Below are positions 1 to 7,918 of a DNA stretch of 64,000 nt, one piece after another. The translations under genes and the position numbers were made by a program. How positions within the stretch are numbered: position 1 is the stretch's first letter; every line of letters starts with the position of its first letter. Source of the stretch: Gemmatimonadales bacterium. GTDB lineage: Bacteria > Gemmatimonadota > Gemmatimonadetes > Gemmatimonadales > GWC2-71-9. The stretch spans positions 1-64,000 of the forward strand of contig DATAOI010000052.1 in the NCBI GenBank assembly GCA_036265815.1. The letters are read 5' to 3'. The notes under the pieces are model-generated. The model was not told the origin of the DNA. It did not search any database and was given only the letters and a program-made list of their open reading frames with translations.

Positions 1-671
1 CCGGGCGTTGGCGAGGTTGTCAGCAGATGGCCGATGTCGATCGCTCCGTATTGTGCGTCGACCTTGCAGTACACCTTGCCCATCAGCGCCACGGGCTGCC
101 GACCGCCCTCCTTCCTGCCGTCCAGCACGATGCCCGGCCTGAAGCCGCCGGCACCCGAGATCACCCCCACGACCCGCGAGTCGTACGCGCGCCCGCTCGG
201 CAGGACGGTGCCCGCCTCGCCCAGCACCATGACGGTTCCCGGCTCGACTGGCGCTCCCTCCGTCACCGTGAAGTCCTCGGCTACGTCCGCGTTGATCAGC
301 CGGATGTCGCCCCTGACCTCGACGTCGCCGGCGAAGGTGCCCGAGCCGCCCACCTGCACCGGTCCGTCGACCCTCATCTGTCCGCTCACCCGCACGTCGC
401 CTACGAAGACACCGGCCGCCGCGCCCCCCTGGGCGTGCAGGGCCACCCCGGCCGTGCTTTCGGCTCTGACCCCTACGTTGTCCCGGCTGACCCCGTAGAC
501 GCCGATCTGGTTGTGGGCATCGGCGATGCCCACCACTTTCGCATTCTCCGGCAGCGCCAGGCGATCGGGTGTGGTCTGCGCTTCGTTGATGGGACCGGCC
601 GGGTCGGTGTCGTCGTGGTAAGCACTTGTGTGTGACGAGCCCGGGCGGAAGGGTCCCAATGGATTGCCCAT
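1..671 (-). CDS. Tail-fibre/autotransporter-like repeat protein, 3' end outside window
   Basis: This reading frame is open from an ATG at 671 to the left edge, so the C-terminus is missing; 223 codons are visible. A Shine-Dalgarno GGAGACAA lies just upstream of the ATG. The middle is glycine/valine-rich and repetitive (VGVRAESTAGVALHAQG, then GDVRVSG, GDVEVRGDIRL), as in beta-helical fibre proteins. The last visible part (DVAEDFTVTEGAPVEPGTV, GVISGAG, KVYCKVDA) resembles the conserved segment that precedes the end of tail-fibre or peptidase-S74-like surface proteins. No signal peptide is seen. No other phage gene is near, so it is more likely a stand-alone structural or surface protein than part of a prophage. 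Function is inferred from style only. Confidence 0.7.
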   Translation of the reverse strand, partial: MGNPLGPFRPGSSHTSAYHDDTDPAGPINEAQTTPDRLALPENAKVVGIADAHNQIGVYGVSRDNVGVRAESTAGVALHAQGGAAAGVFVGDVRVSGQMRVDGPVQVGGSGTFAGDVEVRGDIRLINADVAEDFTVTEGAPVEPGTVMVLGEAGTVLPSGRAYDSRVVGVISGAGGFRPGIVLDGRKEGGRQPVALMGKVYCKVDAQYGAIDIGHLLTTSPTP

Positions 672-994
672 ATTTGTCTCCTTGTGTTCGACTCACGATG
701 CAGGGCGGTGCCCGTCAGACCCACAACTGGTACGCCCGAGAAGTTGGTGTGCTCCGTCACTTTCCTGTCCTGCACCCCATACTGGACCTCTAGGCTCTTT
801 GCCGGCAGGGAGAAAGTCAAGCGAGGTGAAGCGAAGAATAGGGTGCAGGTAATCCCACCGACCTGGCCCTGCGGGTCACGGCCCAGCTTCACGACTCCGA
901 GAGTTCCGAGGACCAACCAGCCTAGATAGGCTACTATCGTCAGTCGCAGAAGCGCACGCTGCCCCACCTGGACCGCTTCGGCATTCCGTCCCAA
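473..994 (-). CDS. Possible small membrane protein (weak)
   Basis: An ATG-started frame of 173 codons covers the gap between the kinase and the fibre-like gene. Its first ~100 residues look protein-like: one hydrophobic segment at about residues 16-38 (TIVAYLGWLVLGTLGVVKL) and a mixed-composition domain after it. From about residue 108 the frame runs over the fibre-like gene in another register and becomes Arg/Thr/Pro-rich, which looks like read-through of non-native sequence. It may be a real gene that has lost its stop codon, or chance. No family is recognised. Confidence 0.25.
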   Translation of the reverse strand: MGRNAEAVQVGQRALLRLTIVAYLGWLVLGTLGVVKLGRDPQGQVGGITCTLFFASPRLTFSLPAKSLEVQYGVQDRKVTEHTNFSGVPVVGLTGTALHRESNTRRQIWAIHWDPSARARHTQVLTTTTPTRPVPSTKRRPHPIAWRCRRMRKWWASPMPTTRSASTGSAGTT

Positions 995-1085
995 ATACCC
1001 GGGGTGCGAGAGGACGCGACCCGTGGACCGTGGAGGGCATCCTCGGAGGCTTGACGGTCACCTTCTAGTATCGCCCCGACTCGCC

Positions 1086-3494
1086 TCAGCTCGGGAGGTT
1101 CATCCGCCGCAAGAGATCTTGGAACCGAGGATCACCGTGGAGTGGCCTGAGGACCGCCCCTACGCCGATGTACGGCATGTTGGGATCCCGCGCTTCGTAC
1201 GACTTCTCTAGCCACGCGATCGCCCGGTCGTGGTCCCCGGCTTTCACATACAGCTGCACCAGCCGGTATGGCGCAATGTTGGTGGCGCGGGATTTCGATG
1301 CCAGGGTCTCGGCGGCGCGCCGCATCGCTCCCGGAAAGCCGGCTTCTGTATGGCCCCGGTCGAGCGCTGCCACCATTGCGCTATCACCTCTGGTGGCCCA
1401 CCAGGATCGTTCGGCCGTCAGCGCCTCGGTGTACATCCGCTTGAGGTAATAGGCGTTCGAGAGACCCCCCAGCACCATAGGATTCCCGGGCGCCGTCCGC
1501 AGCGCAGCGTTGAGCTTTGCGATGGCCTCGTCATAGCGACCCAGATTGATAAGATCCTGAGCGTACAGGGCCTGGAGCAACTCGCTCAGCGGGTCCAGCT
1601 CCAGAGCCCGCTCGATCTGGGTCATCGCTTCCGCGGGCCGCTTCATGATGACGAGATAGTGCGAATAGGACGCCCGTGCCTCCGCGAAATTTTGATCGAG
1701 GTCTATAGCCCGCTGGAACTCCCGCTCGGCGCCGGGCCAGTCCCAATCGGACCAGGTCTTGATGGCCGCCAGCCGGTAGTGGGCCTCCGCCAGCGTGCTA
1801 TCCAGGTCCAGCGCCTGCTCCGCGGCAGCCTTTGCCAGCGGCACGGCGACCCGCGGCGGCACGAACTGCATTTGCTGACGGGCAATCCATACCATGGCGA
1901 TGCCCGCGTGAGCTAAGGCGTACTGCGGGTCCTTCTGGAGCGCGACCTGGAAGTACTTCTCCGCGGCGTCGATGTTCGGCGCCGACAGCTGCTGCATCTT
2001 CTCGCGGCCTTGGAGGTAGGCCTCGTACGCCTCGGGGTTGACGGTGCGGGCACCGGCAAGGCGCGCCGCCTCGGCGGGAAGCAGCTTCAGCGCCAGAGAC
2101 TTGGCGATGTCCCGTGTCACGGCGGTCTGCAGGGACAGGACGTCGATCACCTTGCTTTCGTAGCTGTCCGCCCAGAGCTGGGTCTGGTCGCTCGTCCGGA
2201 TCAGCTGGGTCGTGATCCGCACCCGGTCCGCCTCCCGCCGGGCACTTCCCTCGAGGATATACTGCGCACCCAGCTCGCGGCCGATCTGGTCGACGGGCTT
2301 GCTGCTGTTCTTGTACCGCATGGCCGAGGCACGGGCGATCACCCCCAGGTGTTGTGGATTGAGGCGGCCGAGCTGCGTTATCATCTCCTCGGTCAGCCCG
2401 TTGCTGAAGTAGTCCTGGCCGGGGTCGCCCGTAAGATTGTCGAACGGCAGGACCGCCAGCTTCACCCGCTCGGCCGGGGCCGGCGCAGGGGGGGCCGGCG
2501 CGGCTGCCGCTGGATGCTCCCGCACACGAGCCCGGGCAAGCGCGGCGGCCACCCCGATCGCGATCAGCAGGCCGGCCGCCACGAGCCAGCGCAAGCGGGG
2601 CCGCGGTCGGGCCGCGCCTCGGGGCGTGGTCCGTCGAGTGAGGACGGTATCGTCCGTCCGCGCCTGCGCCAGGGCCTCTTTCAACTGCGTCGCCGTGGCG
2701 AACCGGTCCGCCGGCACCTTGGCCAGCGCGCGGGTCACGACCCGCTCGACCGCCGGTGGGATCGTCTCCCGCACGACTCGGAGGCTGGGGATCGGATCAA
2801 CTGCCTTTCGGGCGAGGATCGCCTGAGCCGTGGCCCCGGTGTACGGCGGCTGGCCGGCCAGCATCTCGTACAGCACGCAGCCCAGGCTGTAGATATCGGT
2901 GCGGGCATCGAGATCCTTGTCCCCGCTCGCCTGCTCGGTGCTCATGTAGGCGGGAGTGCCGACGGCGAGTCCGGTCTCCGTCAGCCTGTTGCTCCCGGCC
3001 TCCCCCACGGCGCGCGCGATCCCGAAGTCGCTCACGAGCGCCCGGTCACCTTGCAGCAGGATGTTCTCCGGCTTGATGTCGCGGTGGATCACCCCCCGAG
3101 CGTGCGCGAAGGCCAGCGCGTCGGCGACATCGCCGGTGATTCGGACGGCATCCTCGAGCGACAGTTGTTTCTCGCGGGCGAGCCGCTGGCGCAGGGAGTC
3201 GCCCTCGACGTAGGGCATGACATAGTAAAGGAGTCCGTCGGCCTCGCCGGAGTCGTACAGCGCCAGGATGTTCGAGTGGCTCAACTGGCCGGCGATCTGG
3301 ATCTCGCGGAGGAAGCGCTCCGGGCCCAGACTGGCCGCCAGCTCTCGGTGCAGCACCTTGACTGCGATCAATCGGCTGTGGCGGAGATCTCTGGCGAGGT
3401 AGACCGTGGCCATCCCTCCACGGCCGAGCTCGCGCTCGAGCGTGTAGCGATGGCGGAGGGCGTCGGCCAATGCGAGGGCCGTCATGTCGGTCAC
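1086..3494 (-). CDS. Membrane Ser/Thr protein kinase with TolB-like and TPR domains
   Basis: Predicted receptor-like eukaryotic-type protein kinase of 802 aa. The kinase domain spans about residues 16-280: glycine loop GRGGMATVY, ATP-binding Lys at about 46, catalytic HRDIKPEN at 137-144, DFG at 156-158 and a GTPAYMSTEQ activation segment. A low-complexity linker and one transmembrane helix (RWLVAAGLLIAIGVAAAL) follow, so the kinase is cytoplasmic and the rest extracytoplasmic. The outer part starts with a TolB-N/FlgO-like domain (LAVLPFDNLTGDPGQDYFSN) and continues as TPR repeats to the C-terminus. This architecture is common in Gemmatimonadota and Acidobacteria, where substrates are mostly unknown. 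The start is GTG at 3494; an ATG at 3485 is an alternative. It is transcribed alone. Confidence 0.93.
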   Translation of the reverse strand: MTDMTALALADALRHRYTLERELGRGGMATVYLARDLRHSRLIAVKVLHRELAASLGPERFLREIQIAGQLSHSNILALYDSGEADGLLYYVMPYVEGDSLRQRLAREKQLSLEDAVRITGDVADALAFAHARGVIHRDIKPENILLQGDRALVSDFGIARAVGEAGSNRLTETGLAVGTPAYMSTEQASGDKDLDARTDIYSLGCVLYEMLAGQPPYTGATAQAILARKAVDPIPSLRVVRETIPPAVERVVTRALAKVPADRFATATQLKEALAQARTDDTVLTRRTTPRGAARPRPRLRWLVAAGLLIAIGVAAALARARVREHPAAAAPAPPAPAPAERVKLAVLPFDNLTGDPGQDYFSNGLTEEMITQLGRLNPQHLGVIARASAMRYKNSSKPVDQIGRELGAQYILEGSARREADRVRITTQLIRTSDQTQLWADSYESKVIDVLSLQTAVTRDIAKSLALKLLPAEAARLAGARTVNPEAYEAYLQGREKMQQLSAPNIDAAEKYFQVALQKDPQYALAHAGIAMVWIARQQMQFVPPRVAVPLAKAAAEQALDLDSTLAEAHYRLAAIKTWSDWDWPGAEREFQRAIDLDQNFAEARASYSHYLVIMKRPAEAMTQIERALELDPLSELLQALYAQDLINLGRYDEAIAKLNAALRTAPGNPMVLGGLSNAYYLKRMYTEALTAERSWWATRGDSAMVAALDRGHTEAGFPGAMRRAAETLASKSRATNIAPYRLVQLYVKAGDHDRAIAWLEKSYEARDPNMPYIGVGAVLRPLHGDPRFQDLLRRMNLPS

Positions 3495-3744
3495 GGCCAG
3501 GCCTTCAGGGGGGGTCCCTAAAAAATCTGCCCTCGCCGGCGGAAATTGGCCAGGATCGCTCGATTGCTTCGGTAACGCGGTGGTCGCTGAAGGTCTAGGG
3601 TCGCTTCACTACACCGACAAGGATCCATTCGCATGGTATCGACCCGGAAGCACTCGCCAGAACGACAACTCCTTTGGCTTACCGGTCAGAGGCAGCTGAT
3701 GGGCCACCTGATCAGGTGGCCCATAACTTATTGTGAAGCTTGAG
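3495..3744. other. Intergenic: kinase 5' region and palindrome
   Basis: This gap holds the upstream region of the kinase gene and one long palindrome, listed separately. No convincing protein-coding frame is seen. Confidence 0.5.
3699..3724. terminator. 26-nt perfect palindrome downstream of tRNA-Cys
   Basis: A perfect dyad whose halves (ATGGGCCACCT and AGGTGGCCCAT) flank GATC, so the RNA could form an 11-bp hairpin with a 4-nt loop. It starts 20 nt beyond the 3' end of tRNA-Cys on that gene's strand, which suggests a terminator or processing signal. No U-tract follows on either strand, so a simple intrinsic terminator is not proven. Confidence 0.5.
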
Positions 3745-3815
<71 letters not shown>

Positions 3816-3970
3816 GTGGGACAGCAAACCTAATGCGAGACAATGGCTTCCGCAACGTGCGGATGCGCTTGTGCGCCATGCTGTTAGGGCCCCAGGAAAG
3901 GGGATCGGCACGCTCTGTCCGATGATCCCGCGCTGCGGGTCGGCGCGGACCCTGGCCGCGTGAAGCGATC

Positions 3971-4105
3971 GTGCTGCGGACGCCGATAGTCTGCTCTTTC
4001 TACAACACGCTGTTCACGCTGGCGGCACTGGCATCCGCGGCGGTGACCTCGTTCGAACTCGAGCGCCGCGACCAGAGCTCCGCCAAGAAGCCTGACACCG
4101 GCTGA
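3971..4105 (+). CDS. Possible 44-aa membrane peptide (weak)
   Basis: A GTG-started frame encodes about 44 residues with one hydrophobic stretch (YNTLFTLAALASAAV) followed by a charged tail ending SSAKKPDTG. The ribosome-binding site is poor. Reported only because the rest of the gap between tRNA-Cys and the cytochrome gene is empty. It could equally be chance. Confidence 0.18.
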   Translation: MLRTPIVCSFYNTLFTLAALASAAVTSFELERRDQSSAKKPDTG

Positions 4106-4347
4106 TCGCCCACCTGCAAGACCTGGCAGTGTCGCCACCGCTCGGCGACTGGCACGAGAGTCGCATTTTCTCCCCACCGCAGACGGCTCTCCCCGCTCGA
4201 CCGGTACGCCTCGCGCTGCCGGCATGCAGGGGTGACGCCGAAGGCACAACTCTCCCGCTCCAGACTGCATCAGGACATCCGGGCCGGCACTCGTGAATGG
4301 TGTCGGGGGCGCGAGCACGGCCGGGCACTTTCTCGACAGGGGTACCG

Positions 4348-5718
4348 ATGACGCGCAGGAAGCTGGCTCGCACCCTTGGCGTCGCCGCCTCGTTGTGGCT
4401 CGCCGGCTGCAGCGACGACACCACGGCCCCGCACCTCCAGATGGCGGCCGCCACCGCGGAGACCGCGGCACTGGCGGCGGAAGTCCGGCAGCTCGCCGTC
4501 ACCAGTGGCGTCATCGCGCTGCAGCGGCCTGCACCAGTGCGTCGTGAGCTCTCCCTGCTGGGCCAGGCGCTCGCGTTCGACAAGATCCTGAGCGGCAACC
4601 GCGACATCTCCTGCATGACCTGCCACCTCGCCAAGACCGCGACGATGGACGGCCGGAGCATCGCGATTGGCCAGGGAGGGAGCGGGCTCGGACTGGCCCG
4701 GGTGCATCCACTGGGCAAGTTCATCCATCGGAACGCTCCGCCGCTCTTCAACCTGCACGCCACGACGCCGCTCACCTGGGACGGCCGGGTGTTCACCAAC
4801 TCGAGCGGCGTAGTCCGCACGCCGGCCGGGGCACTCCTGCCGTCGCAACGGGCGGTGCTCGAGTTCGGACCGCTGTCGGCGCTGCCCATGTTCCCCGTGC
4901 TCTCCCGGCCCGAGATGCGTGCCGACGCCGGCAACGAGCTGGCCGCCATTCCCGACACCCTGCCGCAGAAGGTCTGGCGGTTCCTCATGCGCCGCCTCGG
5001 CGCGATTCCCCAGTACCGCACGATGTTCGAGAGCGCGTATCCGGGACAGCAGTTCGACAATATGAGCTTCGCCCATGCGGGGAACGCGATGGGCGGCTGG
5101 ATCACGGCCGTGTTCGCCTTCAACAACTCCCCTTGGGATCGCTTCCTGGCCGGGAACGACGACGCGCTGACCGACGCACAGCTCCGCGGCGCCAAGGCGT
5201 TCCTGGGCACCGCCAGGTGCGCCCAGTGTCACAATGGACCCGCCTTCACCGACGGGAAGTTCCACAACGTGCTGGTGCCCCAGATCGGTCCCGGCTTCGG
5301 CGATGGCCCGAGTGGCCGGGACGACTTCGGCCGCATGCGGCAGACGGGAAATACGGCGAACCGGTACGCCTTCCGGACCGCCCCGCTGCGCAACGTGGAG
5401 CTGACCGCGCCCTACGGCCACGACGGGGCCATCGTGTCGCTGCGCGCCTGGGTGGACCACTACAGCCAGGCGGGCACCAAGCTCCAGGCGTATGACCCCA
5501 GCCAGCTCGAGCCTCTGCTGCAGAACACGCTGCTGCCCACGGCGGCGGACATCCTGCTGACCCGAGACGCGAAGCTCAAAGACCTGGTCCTCTCCTCGGC
5601 GACCGTGGACGACATCACCGAGTTCCTCAAAGCGCTCACCGACCCCGCCGCGCGCGACCTGCGCCAGTTCGTGCCTCTCTCGGTTCCCAGCGGTCTGCCG
5701 ATCGACAATCTGCCTTAG
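4348..5718 (+). CDS. Di-haem cytochrome c peroxidase / MauG-like lipoprotein
   Basis: Predicted 456-aa periplasmic lipoprotein. The N-terminus is a lipoprotein signal peptide with lipobox LAGC (Cys 21). Two haem-binding CXXCH motifs are present: CMTCH at residues 89-93 and CAQCH at about 291-295, the spacing expected for the two-domain bacterial cytochrome c peroxidase/MauG family. Members reduce hydrogen peroxide or oxidise protein and small-molecule substrates; the substrate here is unknown. The ATG at 4348 is preferred over an ATG 51 nt upstream because it starts directly at the signal peptide and has AGGGG before it. A short hairpin with a T-run follows the stop. Confidence 0.88.
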   Translation: MTRRKLARTLGVAASLWLAGCSDDTTAPHLQMAAATAETAALAAEVRQLAVTSGVIALQRPAPVRRELSLLGQALAFDKILSGNRDISCMTCHLAKTATMDGRSIAIGQGGSGLGLARVHPLGKFIHRNAPPLFNLHATTPLTWDGRVFTNSSGVVRTPAGALLPSQRAVLEFGPLSALPMFPVLSRPEMRADAGNELAAIPDTLPQKVWRFLMRRLGAIPQYRTMFESAYPGQQFDNMSFAHAGNAMGGWITAVFAFNNSPWDRFLAGNDDALTDAQLRGAKAFLGTARCAQCHNGPAFTDGKFHNVLVPQIGPGFGDGPSGRDDFGRMRQTGNTANRYAFRTAPLRNVELTAPYGHDGAIVSLRAWVDHYSQAGTKLQAYDPSQLEPLLQNTLLPTAADILLTRDAKLKDLVLSSATVDDITEFLKALTDPAARDLRQFVPLSVPSGLPIDNLP

Positions 5719-5731
5719 CGCCGCAACCGGC

Positions 5732-5750
5732 GACGCTTCGCGTCCTTTTT
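5732..5750 (+). terminator. Probable intrinsic terminator after the peroxidase-like gene
   Basis: A short GC stem GACGC-TTC-GCGTC is followed by CTTTTT, 14 nt after the stop codon. The stem is only 5 bp, so strength is uncertain. Confidence 0.5.
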
Positions 5751-5784
5751 CCTGAGGCCCACTCGAGCCCCGGAGTCAGCACCT

Positions 5785-7113
5785 ATGCCCGTGCCGTTGA
5801 TTATGGCGACCGGTCCAATCGCGGCGATCAGCACCCTGGTGGGCTCAGTCCGGCGCCTGGAGAGGGAGCAGTGGCTGTCCCCGGCTGAGCTCGCGTCGAT
5901 CCGGCGGACTCGCCTGCGGCAGGTGCTCCTCCGAGCCGCCGAGACGCCGTACTACGCCGGGGTACTCCGCCAGGCCGGCATCACCGACCCGCGGACCGTC
6001 GAGCTGCGCGATCTCCAGCGCCTGCCGCTGCTCGACCGCCAGGTGATCGCCCGGCACGGCCACGAAGCGTTCCTGACCGTCGAGCGGGAGGGACTGGTCG
6101 GCGTTTCGACCTCGGGGTCGACCGGCACTCCCGGCCGCTTTCTCCGCTCCAAGCTGGAGGAGGCCGACTACTCGGCGCGCTGGTGGAGAGTCTATCAGGC
6201 GTACGGCTGCGGCCTGCGGGACGCGCAGATCTGCGTGGCGATTCTGGATAAGCCGGACCGCGCGGGGCCGATCTCGTACCTGCGCCGGATCGGCATCCTG
6301 CCGCGGACTCAGCGGGTCGCGTCGGATGCTCCGCCGGAACAGGTCCTGGCCCGCTTTCAGGCCTTGAATCCGCCCGTCCTCAATGGGTACGCGGGCGCCA
6401 TCGAGGCGCTGGCGGAGCACATCCTGGCCACCGGGGCCAAGGTCCGGCCGCCGCGCGCCGTCTTCTGTACGGCCATGGAGGTGACCGACCGCTGTCTCGA
6501 GCTGGTGGAGGAGGCGTTTCATGCGCCGGCGGTGGATGTCTACGTCACCAACGAATTCGGAGTGGTCGCCTGGTCGTGCCCGGAGCGGCGGGACGCACTG
6601 CACCTGAACGACGACAGCTTCATCATCGAGGTGCTGGCGGAGGACGGCACTCCCGCGGCCGCGGGCGAGGTTGGCGAGCTGGTGGTCACCAGCCTGGGCC
6701 TCACCGCCATGCCGCTGATCCGCTATAGGATGGGAGACATGGCCGCGCGGCTTCCGGGGACCTGCGCCTGCGGCCGCGGGCTCGGCATGGTGACACGGGT
6801 GCAGGGAAGGACCGCGCACGCCATCCGCCGGGCGGACGGCGCGCCTATCACCACGCCGTTCGTCACCAGCCTCTTCGGCCGGGTAGACGCGCACGACTGG
6901 GTCCGGCGGTTTCAGGTGCGGGAGGAGCCCGGCCGCCAGCTCCGCTTCCTGCTCGACGTGCGGAGCGCGCCCTCGGACGCTCAGCACCACCGGCTGAGAA
7001 AGTCGGTCGAGACCGCCCTGGGCCTGGAGTTCCGGGTCGAGTTCGAGCTGGTGGACCGGATTCCCAACGCCCCCAGCGGCAAGCTGCAGTACGTGGTGCC
7101 GCTGGCGAGCTAG
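5785..7113 (+). CDS. PaaK/CapK-type adenylate-forming ligase (phenylacetate-CoA ligase-like)
   Basis: A 442-aa member of the phenylacetate-CoA ligase/CapK branch of the ANL superfamily. The ATP-binding P-loop STSGSTGTPG lies at about residues 109-118, and family blocks occur at NGYAGAIEALAEHI, YVTNEFGVVAW and the C-terminal hinge LIRYRMGD. Such enzymes activate a carboxylic acid as acyl-AMP and often pass it to CoA; the acid cannot be told from sequence. GGAG lies 9 nt before the ATG. An internal ATG at 5803 is possible. It is followed by genes of unknown function and a radical SAM enzyme, so a role in a small biosynthetic pathway is conceivable but not shown. Confidence 0.85.
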   Translation: MPVPLIMATGPIAAISTLVGSVRRLEREQWLSPAELASIRRTRLRQVLLRAAETPYYAGVLRQAGITDPRTVELRDLQRLPLLDRQVIARHGHEAFLTVEREGLVGVSTSGSTGTPGRFLRSKLEEADYSARWWRVYQAYGCGLRDAQICVAILDKPDRAGPISYLRRIGILPRTQRVASDAPPEQVLARFQALNPPVLNGYAGAIEALAEHILATGAKVRPPRAVFCTAMEVTDRCLELVEEAFHAPAVDVYVTNEFGVVAWSCPERRDALHLNDDSFIIEVLAEDGTPAAAGEVGELVVTSLGLTAMPLIRYRMGDMAARLPGTCACGRGLGMVTRVQGRTAHAIRRADGAPITTPFVTSLFGRVDAHDWVRRFQVREEPGRQLRFLLDVRSAPSDAQHHRLRKSVETALGLEFRVEFELVDRIPNAPSGKLQYVVPLAS

Positions 7114-7156
7114 CTGCCGCCCGACCCATTCCCCCACACCTCCTGAGCCCGTAAGT

Positions 7157-7190
7157 TCGGGACGCTCCAGGTCCAGTGGGAGCGTCCCGA
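7157..7190. terminator. Bidirectional hairpin between convergent genes
   Basis: A 12-bp perfect stem (TCGGGACGCTCC with GGAGCGTCCCGA) around a 10-nt loop lies between the ligase gene and the leftward hypothetical gene. It has no clear U-tract. Its position fits a shared terminator. Confidence 0.55.
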
Positions 7191-7209
7191 GGCCGGCCCT
7201 GGCTCGCCT

Positions 7210-7557
7210 CTAGCGCTCCCCGAAATCCGGCATGCTACACCAGTTGAGGAACGCTACCAGCTCCTCGGCCTCCTTCGGTGTGGGCATCATGATCTCCGTG
7301 CCGCCCCGCGTCACCAGCGGGACAAAGCGGAGCCCGTTCCGCCCCGGCTTCCGAAGCGGCCGCTGGCCGATGTGCCAGGGCCCATCCTGCAGGTGCTCCG
7401 GACGCGCGCCCGAGGCGAGGGCTTCCCGCACCAGGCTGCGCAGCAACGTCCAGTCGCGCCGCTGACGGGTCTTGGGATGCCGCTGGTGGGCCAGCAGGAA
7501 CACCAGCTCCACCTTGGCGCGGCTGCACAGCATGTCGGCTGAGGCCTGATTCGTCAT
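7210..7557 (-). CDS. Hypothetical protein
   Basis: About 115 aa from the ATG at 7557 (MTNQASADMLCSRAK); the frame continues to an ATG at 7641, but the extra residues look less protein-like. It is mostly helical and charged, with a region rich in Arg/Lys/His around HQRHPKTRQRRDW. The C-terminal third (TEIMMPTPKEAEELVAFLNW) could be a small alpha/beta fold. No family is recognised. It is convergent with the ligase and divergent from the small gene at 7668. Confidence 0.5.
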   Translation of the reverse strand: MTNQASADMLCSRAKVELVFLLAHQRHPKTRQRRDWTLLRSLVREALASGARPEHLQDGPWHIGQRPLRKPGRNGLRFVPLVTRGGTEIMMPTPKEAEELVAFLNWCSMPDFGER

Positions 7558-7667
7558 GGCGCGTCCGTGAGTCGAGTCGATCGGCGAGTTGAAGAGAGCG
7601 CTACCCTGGGCCAGCGTCAACCCGAGCCGAGTGCCCTGCATCGCAGCATCATCCCTCGGAGCGGAGA

Positions 7668-7916
7668 ATGAGCGTGCCGAGCACGATCCGGGAGGCCCGG
7701 CTCAAGCCGGAGTATGCGTCGCTCTATCCGGGGGTAAAACCGGGGATCTGGATGGCGGCCTCGCTCATCGGCCAGCAGCTGCTGCTCTGGCACCTGACCG
7801 CGCCCGCCATGCCGCCGGGAGAGCGGCTGATGGAGGAGGAGCACTTCGAGTTTCGCGGCGGCCAGAATCGCACCGGGTCCTGGATCGATACCCGGACTCG
7901 ACTGGCCGACAGTTAG
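7668..7916 (+). CDS. Small hypothetical protein (82 aa)
   Basis: Starts at ATG 7668 behind GGAGCGGAG. The sequence is well mixed and protein-like (LKPEYASLYPGVKPGIWM, GERLMEEEHFEFRGG), without a membrane segment or signal peptide. It ends 2 nt before the stop codon of the convergent radical SAM gene, so the two genes abut tail to tail. No known domain is recognised. Confidence 0.6.
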   Translation: MSVPSTIREARLKPEYASLYPGVKPGIWMAASLIGQQLLLWHLTAPAMPPGERLMEEEHFEFRGGQNRTGSWIDTRTRLADS

Positions 7917-7918
7917 AG

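Noticed and set aside
1-671. Prophage remnant
   Set aside because: The fibre-like protein is alone; no capsid, terminase, integrase or lysis gene is near.
2010-3521. Long plus-strand frame of about 503 codons over the Ser/Thr kinase gene
   Set aside because: It is the antisense shadow of the kinase gene; the composition is Arg/Gly/His-rich and no domain is visible.
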